From the NCBI GenBank assembly GCA_051252005.1, contig JBPOEZ010000003.1:186001-250000 (forward strand): a stretch of 64,000 bases of DNA, in the 5' to 3' direction. Of the stretch, positions 9,286 through 16,693 are shown piece by piece; positions within the stretch are counted from its first letter, which is position 1; each line of letters begins with the position of its first letter. The DNA is from JACOMS01 sp051252005. GTDB taxonomy: Bacteria; Pseudomonadota; Alphaproteobacteria; Caulobacterales; Maricaulaceae. The position numbers and the translations under genes are program-made. The notes beneath the pieces were generated by a model. It was not told where the DNA came from. It did no database searches and worked only from the letters and a program-made list of their open reading frames with translations.

Positions 9286-9918
9286 ATGAGTGGATGTTGC
9301 GACGATAAAGTTTTTGAGGGTATGTCAGACGGCTATAAACGCGCCTTGATGACGGTAATCCTGATCAATGCTATCATGTTCTTTGTGGAGATAACAGCGG
9401 GTCTCAAATCAGGTTCCCAAGCTCTACTCGCTGACTCTCTGGATTTTGCAGGCGATAGCGCGACCTACACGATTAGCTTCTTGGTGATCGGCGCGTCATT
9501 GCGCACGCGCGCCATGGCATCTCTCTTTAAGGGGGGCAGCCTTGCTGTCATTGCCATGATTATCTTGGCATCGTCTTTATATCGCTTTTTAGGTGACACA
9601 GTCCCGGCGGCGGAGACTATGGGCCTCATCGGGTTTCTGGCCCTGCTGGCCAATCTCACGAGCCTGTTGGTTTTAATGCGTTGGCGCGATGGCGATTCAA
9701 ATGTGCGGTCTGTCTGGCTTTGTTCGCGCAATGACGCCATTGGTAATGTCGGCGTTATCATCGCCGGGATCGTGGTCGCAATAACGGGCGCGGCTTGGCC
9801 AGATTTACTGGTCGCTATCCTACTTGCAACACTGTTCTTACGCTCTGCCGTCTCAATCGTTTCACAGGCGCGAGCCGAACTTAAATTTGGTGAGGTTATC
9901 CAACATGATAAATGCTGA
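9286..9918 (+). CDS. Short CDF-type cation transporter
   Basis: A 210-residue inner-membrane protein resembling the membrane part of cation diffusion facilitators (CzcD family), which exchange divalent metals for protons. About six hydrophobic segments are visible. The C-terminal cytoplasmic domain of about 90 residues found in CzcD/YiiP is absent. The TM2 site reads D53xxxD57 where CzcD has HxxxD, and the TM5 site reads C146xxxD150 where CzcD has HxxxD. The N-terminus starts with SGCCDDK, which may also bind metal. It is preceded by a MerR-type promoter, so metal induction is likely. The substrate is uncertain because of the altered site. Confidence 0.82.
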   Translation: MSGCCDDKVFEGMSDGYKRALMTVILINAIMFFVEITAGLKSGSQALLADSLDFAGDSATYTISFLVIGASLRTRAMASLFKGGSLAVIAMIILASSLYRFLGDTVPAAETMGLIGFLALLANLTSLLVLMRWRDGDSNVRSVWLCSRNDAIGNVGVIIAGIVVAITGAAWPDLLVAILLATLFLRSAVSIVSQARAELKFGEVIQHDKC

Positions 9919-10468
9919 AACAGGTCTGATTGGACTGATGCTCTTTAATGGCTTTCTATCAATTCCATTTGGGATTCTCGCTAAACGCTCCTTTGCAAAA
10001 AACGGTAATCTCACGCCTTTTCTGGCCGCTTGGTCTGGCGTTGCGATGCACGGCCACGCTTTGATGACCTTTGGGATTGCATGGATAAACCGAGGAACCC
10101 TTTACAAGCCGCTATATTGGACGGTTTTGCCGGGGCTTCTGGTCCTAACAGTGGGCGCTTATATTATCTATCTTGGGCGGAAGGCTTATGGTGATCAATC
10201 ACGGGTCTACGGGCTAAAAGAAGATTCCCTGATTACTCACGGCATTTATACCCGATCTCGAAACCCGCAATATTTTGGTTATGGCCTCATGTTCTTGGGA
10301 GCTGCGATTGCGTCAGGGTCAATGCTGGCCTTTGTCTTCGTCGCTGTGTTTGCCCTCATGGTGCATGTTGGAATAACAAAGGTTGAAGAACCGCATCTTG
10401 AATGCATATTTGGCAGACCATTTTCAGACTATAAAAAAAGGGTTGGTCGATATTTTACTTTATTGTGA
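9905..10468 (+). CDS. Isoprenylcysteine carboxyl methyltransferase-like membrane protein
   Basis: A 187-residue integral membrane protein of the ICMT/PEMT-like family. After several hydrophobic helices the C-terminal SAM-binding part shows SRNPQYFGYGLMFLG and the ending EEPHLECIFGRPFSDYKKRVGRYF, the family signature. I chose the ATG at 9905, which overlaps the end of the CDF gene by 14 bp and has GAGG upstream, so the two are probably co-translated. Members often occur beside CzcD-type transporters, but their substrate in bacteria is not established. It is probably induced with the CDF gene. Confidence 0.8.
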   Translation: MINAETGLIGLMLFNGFLSIPFGILAKRSFAKNGNLTPFLAAWSGVAMHGHALMTFGIAWINRGTLYKPLYWTVLPGLLVLTVGAYIIYLGRKAYGDQSRVYGLKEDSLITHGIYTRSRNPQYFGYGLMFLGAAIASGSMLAFVFVAVFALMVHVGITKVEEPHLECIFGRPFSDYKKRVGRYFTLL

Positions 10469-10827
10469 AAAGAGATTTGCCTTTCAAGGTGACTACTTTC
10501 AAACTTAAGGCTGTCAGCGATAGTCTTAGCATCGCCTCAAGAATAGTACGGGGCTAATGACCAATTTGGGGATGGACTTTCTTTTTTTAAGTGCCCGAAA
10601 TAGATCGAATACTCTGCATATCGCAAACATTACCAGAGGCCGTGTTTGGGCGTTTTAAGACTCCGAGCTAAGGTCGTCTTAGAGGATCTTTTTCCGTTTT
10701 CCATTATCTTCCACAACCCACTGGACTTCCTTCGCAAAGGAAGCAGTAGTGTCTTGCGGCCCTGATGTGAGGGCCTTGTCTCAGTAGTAGCGGTCACATT
10801 GAGTGATCGCCAATCACGGAGACCAAA
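10469..10827. other. Non-coding, hairpin-rich leader before the recombinase module
   Basis: This 359-base gap holds no convincing gene. In its second half are several inverted repeats: CTTCCTT/AAGGAAG (10726-10743), GGCCCT/AGGGCC (10758-10775), TCAC/GTGA (10794-10806) and GTGAT/ATCAC (10803-10817). They end just before the Shine-Dalgarno GGAG of the next gene. They could be recombinase binding sites, an attachment site or a structured 5' leader. Confidence 0.5.
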
Positions 10828-11073
10828 ATGGACACTCAAACACAAACATTAGATATCAAAGCCCCGCGCGCAGGGAGCAAACAGGCAAAGCTTGTGGCCA
10901 TGCTATCGCGTAAATCAGGGGTCACGCTTGCAAAGGCGAGTGAGGCATTGGAATGGCTTCCTCATACAACGTCAGCCGCCATGACTGGCTTGCGTAAGCG
11001 CGGTTACGTCATCACCAGCATAAAACGGGAAACCAAAGACATGCTATATGTCATTCACCCGGATGAGGCATAG
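10828..11073 (+). CDS. DUF3489 small winged-helix-like protein
   Basis: An 81-residue protein. After a polar N-terminus, residues about 18-78 read as a compact helix-turn-helix with a wing (KQAKLVAMLSRKSGVTLAKA, then TSAAMTGLRKRGY and a beta hairpin ending MLYVIHP), the DUF3489 pattern. It starts after a clear GGAG, and the next gene follows after 2 bp. It is the first gene of a three-gene unit ending in a large serine recombinase, an order often seen in alphaproteobacteria. DNA binding, perhaps as repressor or recombination directionality factor, is my inference. Confidence 0.78.
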   Translation: MDTQTQTLDIKAPRAGSKQAKLVAMLSRKSGVTLAKASEALEWLPHTTSAAMTGLRKRGYVITSIKRETKDMLYVIHPDEA

Positions 11074-11075
11074 CC

Positions 11076-11591
11076 GTGGCAAGCAGCCATAAAGTAGCGG
11101 CGGGCCTTCTTGAACTATCAGACATGGACCGCGCGGGATTAGCGGCTAAGTGGCAGGATATTATGCACCGCCCTGCCCCAAAGGCCGCCAGCCGTATATT
11201 TCTCCTTCGGGCCTTATCTTTTGAGCTTCAAAGCAAACATGCACCCGGTCTGGGCAAGGCAGACCTAAAGGCCCTGAGGGCAAGCTTTGGTAAAATCTCC
11301 AGTGTCGGGGCCGACAACATCAGGGAAGATGTAGGCGGCACTGCAGTGAGTGTAGATCAGCCCTTGGGACCTAAGGCTAAGCCAAAACGGAAGTCTTCGC
11401 CTCGCCTTAGCTTAGTCCCCGGCTCCCGCCTTGTGCGCGAATGGAACGGTCATGCCTATACGGTGGCCGTTATCAAAGAAGGCTTTGTCTATAAAGACAG
11501 GACATGGAGCTCGCTCTCTGCCATTGCCAAAGATATCACGGGCGCCCACTGGTCTGGCCCGCGCTTCTTTGGGCTGGATAGTGCCGCCTGA
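11076..11591 (+). CDS. DUF2924 protein of the recombinase module
   Basis: A 171-residue protein starting with GTG, which lies 2 bp after the previous stop. The N-terminal half (about residues 10-65) is helical, with LAAKWQDIMHRPAPKAASRI and LLRALSFELQ. The C-terminal part carries the DUF2924 signature: PGSRLVREWNGHAYTVAVI, then GFVYKDRTWSSLSAIAKDIT and WSGPRFFGL. This family is regularly found directly before large serine recombinases. Its last bases overlap the recombinase start (TGATG). Its biochemical function is unknown; an accessory role in recombination is inferred from the coupling. Confidence 0.85.
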   Translation: MASSHKVAAGLLELSDMDRAGLAAKWQDIMHRPAPKAASRIFLLRALSFELQSKHAPGLGKADLKALRASFGKISSVGADNIREDVGGTAVSVDQPLGPKAKPKRKSSPRLSLVPGSRLVREWNGHAYTVAVIKEGFVYKDRTWSSLSAIAKDITGAHWSGPRFFGLDSAA

Positions 11592-13285
11592 TGCCCTCGG
11601 GTCGTAAACGCTGCGCGGTCTATACGAGGAAGTCCACTGAGGAAGGACTGCAGCAGGACTTTAACTCTCTGGACGCGCAAGCTGAGAGCTGCTCGGCCTA
11701 TATCCTGTCTCAAGCGGGGGAGGGCTGGAGCCATATAGGCAAAGTCTATTCAGACGGCGGTATATCGGGCGGTCATATGGAACGGCCCGGTTTATTGGCC
11801 ATGATTGCCGACATTGAATCGGGGTTAATTGATATTGTTGTTGTCTATAAGGTGGATAGGCTTACCCGGTCTCTGGCCGACTTTGCCAAGCTTGTAGATG
11901 TGTTTGATAAGCACCGTGTGTCCTTTGTCTCAATCACCCAAGCTTTTAATACCACCACCAGTATGGGACGGCTGACACTCAATGTCCTGCTCTCCTTTGC
12001 CCAATTTGAACGCGAAGTCACAGCAGAGCGTATCAGGGATAAGATAGCCGCCTCTAAGAAGCGCGGACAGTGGATGGGAGGCTTGCCGCCCCTTGGGTAT
12101 GATAATATTGATAAGAAGCTCGTGGTGAGTGCTGGTGAAGCCAGAACAGTAAAACATATCATGAAACGCTATGTGGATATGAAGTCCGTGAGCAAGCTTA
12201 AGACCGAACTGGATAGGGATGGCTATCTGACAAAGAGCAGAATGACCAAGAAAAAGTCACAAACGGGCGGCAGGCCCTTTAGTCGGGGGCATCTCTACAA
12301 GCTGCTTTGTAATCCCGTTTACATAGGCAAGATCACGCATAAGGGCGAAGTGTTTGACGGGCAGCATGAGCCCATTGTTGATCAAGAATTATGGGAGCAA
12401 GTTCAGGCGGGTCTGAAGCATAATGCACCCAAGCGCAGGCGATCCATCAACATCGCGTCCAATAGTCTTCTCACAGGTATGATATACGGCGAGGAAGGTG
12501 AGCGTCTTACGCCCATCCATTCTAAGAAGCCCAATGGCCGGAGATATCGCTACTATATCTCCGCAAGGTTATCCAAAGGTGAGATGGATGATGGGACAGC
12601 TCTGCGGCTTCCGGCCAAACAGATAGAAGGCCATGTCATCAACCGGCTGACTGATCTGCTGGGCCATACAAGCCAAATGATGCAGATGGCTGGCAGCCAG
12701 CAGATAAAGCCGCATCAGGCCTCTAAGCTGGACGTGCATGCTAATGAGCTCTCACAGCGCATCACATCAGATAATATTGATACCCAGAGAACCGTGCTGA
12801 TTGATCTCATCTCCCAGATAACTATTAGCCCCAAAGACCTAACACTGGACCTACGAAGAGACGTCTTACTCCCCGAGTGCCTTAAATCCAGCAAACCCAA
12901 AAGCGGAGGCGACAACATCGCCTCCCTCAGCTACCCGCTGCAGATGAAACGGCGCGGGGTTGAGACCAAGCTTATTATTGGCGGCGTAGCCTTAGGCCAC
13001 CCGGACCCCGAACTTATAAAGCTGATTGCCAAAGCTAGGGGTTGGTATGACGGGCTTAAGAGAGGACGATATGAATCCATCAAAGACATCGGGGTCGCCC
13101 ATAAATTGGATAACGGCGATGTCAGCCGCACGCTGTCTCTCGCCTTCCTCGCTCCGTCAATCATTCATGATATCATTGCAGGAAAACATCCCGTTGATCT
13201 CACGCCAAGAGACATAAGCCGCAAAGCTTCACGGCTACCATTAGATTGGGCTCAGCAGCGCAAGTTTCTGGGCATGAAAGCCTAG
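11591..13285 (+). CDS. Large serine recombinase
   Basis: A 564-residue site-specific recombinase. The N-terminal resolvase domain starts CAVYTRKSTEEGLQQDFNSL, with the catalytic serine in YTRKS, and continues with DGGISGGHMERPGL and VVYKVDRLTRSLADF. A recombinase domain covers about residues 170-285 (GGRPFSRGHLYKLLCNPVYIG). The region corresponding to the zinc ribbon (NSLLTGMIYGEEGERLTP) has kept its context but lost the cysteines. The C-terminal part is long and Lys/Arg-rich. It could integrate or excise this module, or act on a larger island. The start overlaps the DUF2924 stop. Confidence 0.93.
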   Translation: MPSGRKRCAVYTRKSTEEGLQQDFNSLDAQAESCSAYILSQAGEGWSHIGKVYSDGGISGGHMERPGLLAMIADIESGLIDIVVVYKVDRLTRSLADFAKLVDVFDKHRVSFVSITQAFNTTTSMGRLTLNVLLSFAQFEREVTAERIRDKIAASKKRGQWMGGLPPLGYDNIDKKLVVSAGEARTVKHIMKRYVDMKSVSKLKTELDRDGYLTKSRMTKKKSQTGGRPFSRGHLYKLLCNPVYIGKITHKGEVFDGQHEPIVDQELWEQVQAGLKHNAPKRRRSINIASNSLLTGMIYGEEGERLTPIHSKKPNGRRYRYYISARLSKGEMDDGTALRLPAKQIEGHVINRLTDLLGHTSQMMQMAGSQQIKPHQASKLDVHANELSQRITSDNIDTQRTVLIDLISQITISPKDLTLDLRRDVLLPECLKSSKPKSGGDNIASLSYPLQMKRRGVETKLIIGGVALGHPDPELIKLIAKARGWYDGLKRGRYESIKDIGVAHKLDNGDVSRTLSLAFLAPSIIHDIIAGKHPVDLTPRDISRKASRLPLDWAQQRKFLGMKA

Positions 13286-13375
13286 CCAGCCCAACACCTC
13301 CCTCTAATCATTTACATCACGCCAGTATGCAGACTACATCTGGCAGGAAACATGTTGGACGCGGAATTTGGGATC

Positions 13376-13389
13376 TGAGACGCGTCTCA
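13376..13389. repeat. Perfect 14-bp palindrome TGAGACGCGTCTCA
   Basis: A perfect palindrome about 90 bp after the recombinase stop. A second GCGTCTC occurs near 13429, and TAGGCC is repeated directly in between. This cluster is a candidate recombinase or attachment site; nothing in the sequence proves it. Confidence 0.5.
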
Positions 13390-13458
13390 AAATAGGCCCT
13401 ATTATAGGCCAATTACCGTCTCTTATCGCGTCTCTACTTCGCTCATATCCGGCTAAAC

Positions 13459-13480
13459 CCCCGTTACTACGGGGCTTTCT
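13459..13480 (+). terminator. Putative terminator after the recombinase module
   Basis: CCCCGT and ACGGGG form a perfect stem with a 4-base loop (13459-13474), followed by CTTTCT. The T run is short, so strength is uncertain. Confidence 0.5.
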
Positions 13481-13518
13481 CAGGTAGTACGTATCGGTGG
13501 TGAAAAGCGCAGAGTGCG

Positions 13519-13595
13519 TGGTAGGGGGAGAGGGACTTGAACCCCCGACCAGTCCGTTATGAGCGGACGGCTCTAACCAACTGAGCTATCCCCCC
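13519..13595 (-). tRNA. tRNA with CAU anticodon (elongator Met or Ile2)
   Basis: A complete 77-nt cloverleaf on the minus strand with encoded CCA. The acceptor stem pairs 7 bp with a G1-U72 wobble, the D stem is GCTC/GAGC, the anticodon stem GTCCG/CGGAC carries loop CTCATAA, and the T stem is GGGGG/CCCTC. CAU can be elongator methionine or the lysidine-modified Ile2; I cannot separate them by eye. Initiator tRNA is unlikely because the first pair is not C1-A72. It sits next to the recombinase module, a common position for island integration. Confidence 0.93.
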
Positions 13596-13612
13596 ATTGG
13601 TAATCAGCGCGC

Positions 13613-13641
13613 GGTATAGCGCGGGATCGCGTCTGTGGAAA
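13613..13641 (-). promoter_or_regulatory. Possible promoter of the tRNA gene
   Basis: On the minus strand TTTCCA (13636-13641) and TATACC (13613-13618) are 17 bp apart, about 17 bases before the mature tRNA 5' end. The matches are partial, so this is tentative. Confidence 0.35.
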
Positions 13642-13690
13642 GACCTTTTATGACGTCAAAGTACGCATGTTTTCTGTCTGCTACGCAATA

Positions 13691-13719
13691 TTGTTTCGCG
13701 CATACGCCTATGCCATAAT
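13691..13719 (+). promoter_or_regulatory. Putative sigma-70 promoter of the SIMPL-domain gene
   Basis: TTGTTT (13691-13696) and CATAAT (13714-13719) are separated by 17 bp and lie about 18 bp before the start codon. The distance to the start is short, so the leader would be small. Confidence 0.45.
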
Positions 13720-13737
13720 GAGGCATGGAGATTTACT

Positions 13738-14445
13738 ATGAAAACTATTCTTACCTTATGCGCCGGACTGCTTCTTATGAGTGCTAGTACCGCGAGCGCG
13801 CAGTCCTGTTGTAATACCCCGCAGGCTGGCCAGATATCCGTATCGGCCACAGGGCAGTCCTACCGCGTGCCTGACACGGCGACAGTTTCGGCCGGCGTTG
13901 TAACCCAGGCTGCAACGGCGGGCGAGGCTATGGCCGCCAATTCGCGCCAAATGAACGCGACGTTTAACGCGCTTTTGCAAGCGGGTGTCGCGCAGCGTAA
14001 CATTCAAACTTCTCAGCTCTCACTGCAGCCCCGTTATGACTATACGGACCGCCAAGCGCCTAAAATCACGGGCTATGAGGCGCGCAACACGGTGACAGCG
14101 AAAAGCGAGAACCTCGAAAGTGTCGGCGCAATGCTCGACGCGCTAGTCCGCGCGGGCGCGAATAACATTAACGGCGTGACGTTCTCGATTAAAAATCCTG
14201 AGGCGGCGAAATCTGAAGCCCGCGCTATGGCGATCCAAAACGCCCGCAGACAGGCCGAAGAAATGGCGGGCGCAGCGGGCATACGGCTTGGGCGCATTGT
14301 GAGCCTCACAGAATCAGGCGGCTACAATCAACCCCGCCCTATGATGATGTCCGCGCGCGCTGATAGCATGGAAAGCACGCCCGTGGCTGCCGGTGAGCAA
14401 GCGCTGTCCGTGACTGTCAACATTACCTACGAAATTGTGCAATAA
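13738..14445 (+). CDS. Exported SIMPL-domain (DUF541) protein
   Basis: A 235-residue periplasmic or surface protein. The signal peptide ends ASTASAQ near residue 22 and is followed by two cysteines. The SIMPL domain spans the rest: ISVSATGQSYRVPDTATVSA near the start, IQTSQLSLQPRYDY in the middle, ENLESVGAMLDALVRAGANN and ARRQAEEMAGAAG before the C-terminal VTVNITYEI strand. This matches DUF541 in length and order. The family's molecular role is unclear; members are tied to envelope stress or protein interaction. It has its own promoter and a strong terminator and stands alone. Confidence 0.88.
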   Translation: MKTILTLCAGLLLMSASTASAQSCCNTPQAGQISVSATGQSYRVPDTATVSAGVVTQAATAGEAMAANSRQMNATFNALLQAGVAQRNIQTSQLSLQPRYDYTDRQAPKITGYEARNTVTAKSENLESVGAMLDALVRAGANNINGVTFSIKNPEAAKSEARAMAIQNARRQAEEMAGAAGIRLGRIVSLTESGGYNQPRPMMMSARADSMESTPVAAGEQALSVTVNITYEIVQ

Positions 14446-14475
14446 AACCTTAGACGCAAAACATTTCAATAAACG

Positions 14476-14504
14476 AAAGCCGCCCTCTGAAGGCGGCTTT
14501 TTTT
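14476..14504 (+). terminator. Rho-independent terminator after the SIMPL gene
   Basis: AAAGCCGCC and GGCGGCTTT form a perfect 9-bp stem with a 7-base loop, followed by a T run. Confidence 0.88.
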
Positions 14505-14538
14505 ATGCTTCGAATATTATGGCTAGGGTGCGTTCAGC

Positions 14539-14928
14539 TCAATCTTCAACATCACGGGATTGGACATCACGATGTCCGGCTTCTCGGGCCTGGTTCACCC
14601 ATTGCAGGCTAAACATAATGCCGCGTAGAGGTCTAAGGAGCGCAAGACAGCTCATGACAAGGATGGGCATCCAGATCAGCATGGTGAGCCACATAGGCGC
14701 ATCTGTGATGAGCTGAAAGGCGAGCGCGAGGGGAATGATAACAATCCCGACGATGAGGATAACAAAGACGGCTGGCCCGTCGCCCGCATCCTCAATATCA
14801 AAATCAGCACCGCAGCCTTCGCAGCGCTGAGAAAACTTTAGAAAACCATCAAATAAAGCTCCCTCCCCGCAAGCAGGACACCGACCTTTTAGGCCGGTGG
14901 TAAAGGGTGACAAAGTGGGTTTCGTCAA
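14539..14928 (-). CDS. DUF983 membrane protein of the cox operon
   Basis: A 129-residue protein. The N-terminus holds a small zinc-finger-like region with two CxxC pairs (RCPACGEGALFDGFL and RCEGCGADF), followed by two hydrophobic helices (about residues 53-95) that probably anchor it in the inner membrane. This is the DUF983 pattern. The gene starts 7 bp after ctaE, as in many alphaproteobacteria where DUF983 ends the cytochrome oxidase cluster. A role in oxidase assembly is inferred from this constant neighbourhood. The SURF1 gene that often follows is absent; the next gene faces the opposite way. Confidence 0.88.
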   Translation of the reverse strand: MTKPTLSPFTTGLKGRCPACGEGALFDGFLKFSQRCEGCGADFDIEDAGDGPAVFVILIVGIVIIPLALAFQLITDAPMWLTMLIWMPILVMSCLALLRPLRGIMFSLQWVNQAREAGHRDVQSRDVED

Positions 14929-14935
14929 AGCTTAG

Positions 14936-15889
14936 TTAGCTAAAGGCGACGTAGATAAAGGCAAACAAGAAGAGCCATACCACGTCAACAAAGTGCCAAT
15001 ACCAAGCGGCTGCTTCGAGGCCGAAATGCTTCTGCGGTGTAAAGCCGCCGCGTATAAGACGCAGGTAACACACGAAGAGGAAGATCGTACCGATCAAAAC
15101 ATGCAGACCGTGGAAACCTGTCGCAAGGAAGAACGCAGACCCGTAAACATTTGTCGAGAGCCAGAAAGAGCCGCCCGCACCGTCAATATCACGGTGAGCA
15201 AAAGCTTCCATATATTCAACGCCTTGAAGGTAGGTAAAGAATATACCGAGGATAACCGTCAGTAATAACCCCCACTTCGCGCCCTTACGGTCGCCATGGA
15301 TCAAGGCATGGTGCGCCCAAGTTACGGTCGTTCCAGACAGTAGCAATACCAATGTATTCATAAGCGGCAAATGCCATGGATTGATGGTTTCAATACCGGG
15401 CGGCGGCCAGCTTTCATAACCCGCAGCCGTTTCTAGAATATCTGGGTTCCATTTGGCGCGGACTTTGTGGAAAAGGCCGAGCTCGAAAAACATCCAGAAC
15501 CATCCAACAAAGAACATAGCTTCTTGCATGATGAACATGATCATGCCGTAGCGTAGACCAATATCAACAACTGGCGTATGATCACCGGCTGCAGATTCAC
15601 GGGCCACATCACGCCACCAACCGAACATTACATACGCGGCAAACAAAGTTCCTAAGACGAGGATAATCCAGCCACCATTAGAAACATCGCGGCCTTGCAG
15701 CGTCGGCAAACCGCGCGCAAAGAAAAACTCCATCATGGTGTTAGGGTCAGCCGGATTTCGCTCTACGAGTCCTGCAAAAAATGTGACCATGCCCAAACCC
15801 CAAACGAGGCAGGCACAACCAGACAGGAAGGGCCAAGGGCTGGGCGGTATTAGGTGATAGTCATGTTCTACGACGGCATGTCCAGCCAT
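14936..15889 (-). CDS. ctaE: Cytochrome c oxidase subunit III
   Basis: A 317-residue integral membrane protein with about seven helices, subunit III of the aa3-type oxidase, which stabilises subunit I and its proton uptake. Family stretches seen are HDYHLIPPSPWPFLSG at the N-terminus, EAMFFVGWFWMFFELGL, the segment TWAHHALIHGDRKGAKWGL, and GFHGLHVLIGTIFL plus AAWYWHFVDVVWLFLF near the end. I start it at the ATG at 15889, which has GGAGGG upstream; an in-frame ATG 30 bp earlier lacks one. It lies 82 bp after ctaG in the ctaC-D-B-(orf)-G-E order. Confidence 0.95.
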   Translation of the reverse strand: MAGHAVVEHDYHLIPPSPWPFLSGCACLVWGLGMVTFFAGLVERNPADPNTMMEFFFARGLPTLQGRDVSNGGWIILVLGTLFAAYVMFGWWRDVARESAAGDHTPVVDIGLRYGMIMFIMQEAMFFVGWFWMFFELGLFHKVRAKWNPDILETAAGYESWPPPGIETINPWHLPLMNTLVLLLSGTTVTWAHHALIHGDRKGAKWGLLLTVILGIFFTYLQGVEYMEAFAHRDIDGAGGSFWLSTNVYGSAFFLATGFHGLHVLIGTIFLFVCYLRLIRGGFTPQKHFGLEAAAWYWHFVDVVWLFLFAFIYVAFS

Positions 15890-15971
15890 ATGATCCCTCC
15901 GCGGATTCGCGTAATTCAATATTTATAAGATGCTATAGCCAAGCGAGCGCTGACCTGCAACATCCTAGTTT

Positions 15972-16547
15972 TCAGTTTAAGGCATCGCGGCCTTGCGCCG
16001 CAGGGGATGCCTCTTTTTTTATTTCTGGGTTTTCAACCCGGAAAAATGTGTAGGACAGCGTAATATCCTTAACGTCCTTTAAGCGTTCTTCTTCGTCCAG
16101 AGTAGAGTCCACATAGAATAAAACCGGCATGGAAACTTCTTGCCCCGGTTCTATGCGCTGCTCTGTGAAGCAAAAGCACTCTGTTTTAACGAAATAGGTC
16201 GCTGCTTTCATCGGCGTCACGTTAAACGTTGCCGTGCCAGTGATGGCTTCATTCGATACATTTTTGACCTTGTAATAGGCAAGCCCTGACTGACCCAGGT
16301 GTAGCTCCATAGAGGCTTGTTCGGGTACAAAATCCCAAGGCAATCCCATAGAGACATTCGAGTCAAAGCTAACTTTGACCATCCGGTCAATGACTTCGCT
16401 TGTATTGGCATCAGCCTTCTGGGTTGTTCCCCCAAAGCCAGTGACCTTACAAAACGTATCGTAAAGCGGCTTGGATGCGAACCCGAGCCCTAACATCCCA
16501 AAGGCAACAGCGACTAAGACTAATCTTATATGTTGGTTACGGCCCAT
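15972..16547 (-). CDS. ctaG: Cytochrome c oxidase assembly protein CtaG/Cox11
   Basis: A 191-residue copper chaperone that delivers copper to the CuB centre of subunit I. One N-terminal membrane helix (about residues 8-27) is followed by a periplasmic immunoglobulin-like domain. The copper-binding motif CFCF is visible in VKTECFCFTEQ, preceded by the family stretch GLAYYKVKNVSNEAITGTAT. Length is normal. It starts 2 bp after a 47-residue gene, within the cox operon. Confidence 0.95.
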   Translation of the reverse strand: MGRNQHIRLVLVAVAFGMLGLGFASKPLYDTFCKVTGFGGTTQKADANTSEVIDRMVKVSFDSNVSMGLPWDFVPEQASMELHLGQSGLAYYKVKNVSNEAITGTATFNVTPMKAATYFVKTECFCFTEQRIEPGQEVSMPVLFYVDSTLDEEERLKDVKDITLSYTFFRVENPEIKKEASPAAQGRDALN

Positions 16548-16549
16548 GC

Positions 16550-16693
16550 TTAAATAGCGCCGACGCGAGCGAGCATAGAAAAGAACACGAACACCATAAA
16601 AGCAGCAAGCAGCAAGCCTATGGCGACGTTACGTTTACGGCGCGCGGATAGCTCTGCTTCTGTTGGCTGGTAGGTTGTTAGATCATCAGACAT
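16550..16693 (-). CDS. 47-residue single-helix protein in the cox operon (CoxF-like)
   Basis: A short gene encoding 47 residues: a polar N-terminus (MSDDLTTYQPTEAELSARRK), one membrane helix (about residues 26-42) and the ending LARVGAI. Its ATG shares one base with the ctaB stop and its stop is 2 bp before ctaG, so it is clearly in the operon. A small one-helix gene stands at this place in many alphaproteobacterial cox operons and is sometimes called coxF. It could be a small oxidase subunit or an assembly factor. The name rests on position and size. Confidence 0.72.
   Translation of the reverse strand: MSDDLTTYQPTEAELSARRKRNVAIGLLLAAFMVFVFFSMLARVGAI

Noticed and set aside
10630..10845. Possible minus-strand gene in the leader of the recombinase module
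   Set aside because: It covers several inverted repeats, has no Shine-Dalgarno that I can see and no recognisable protein features.
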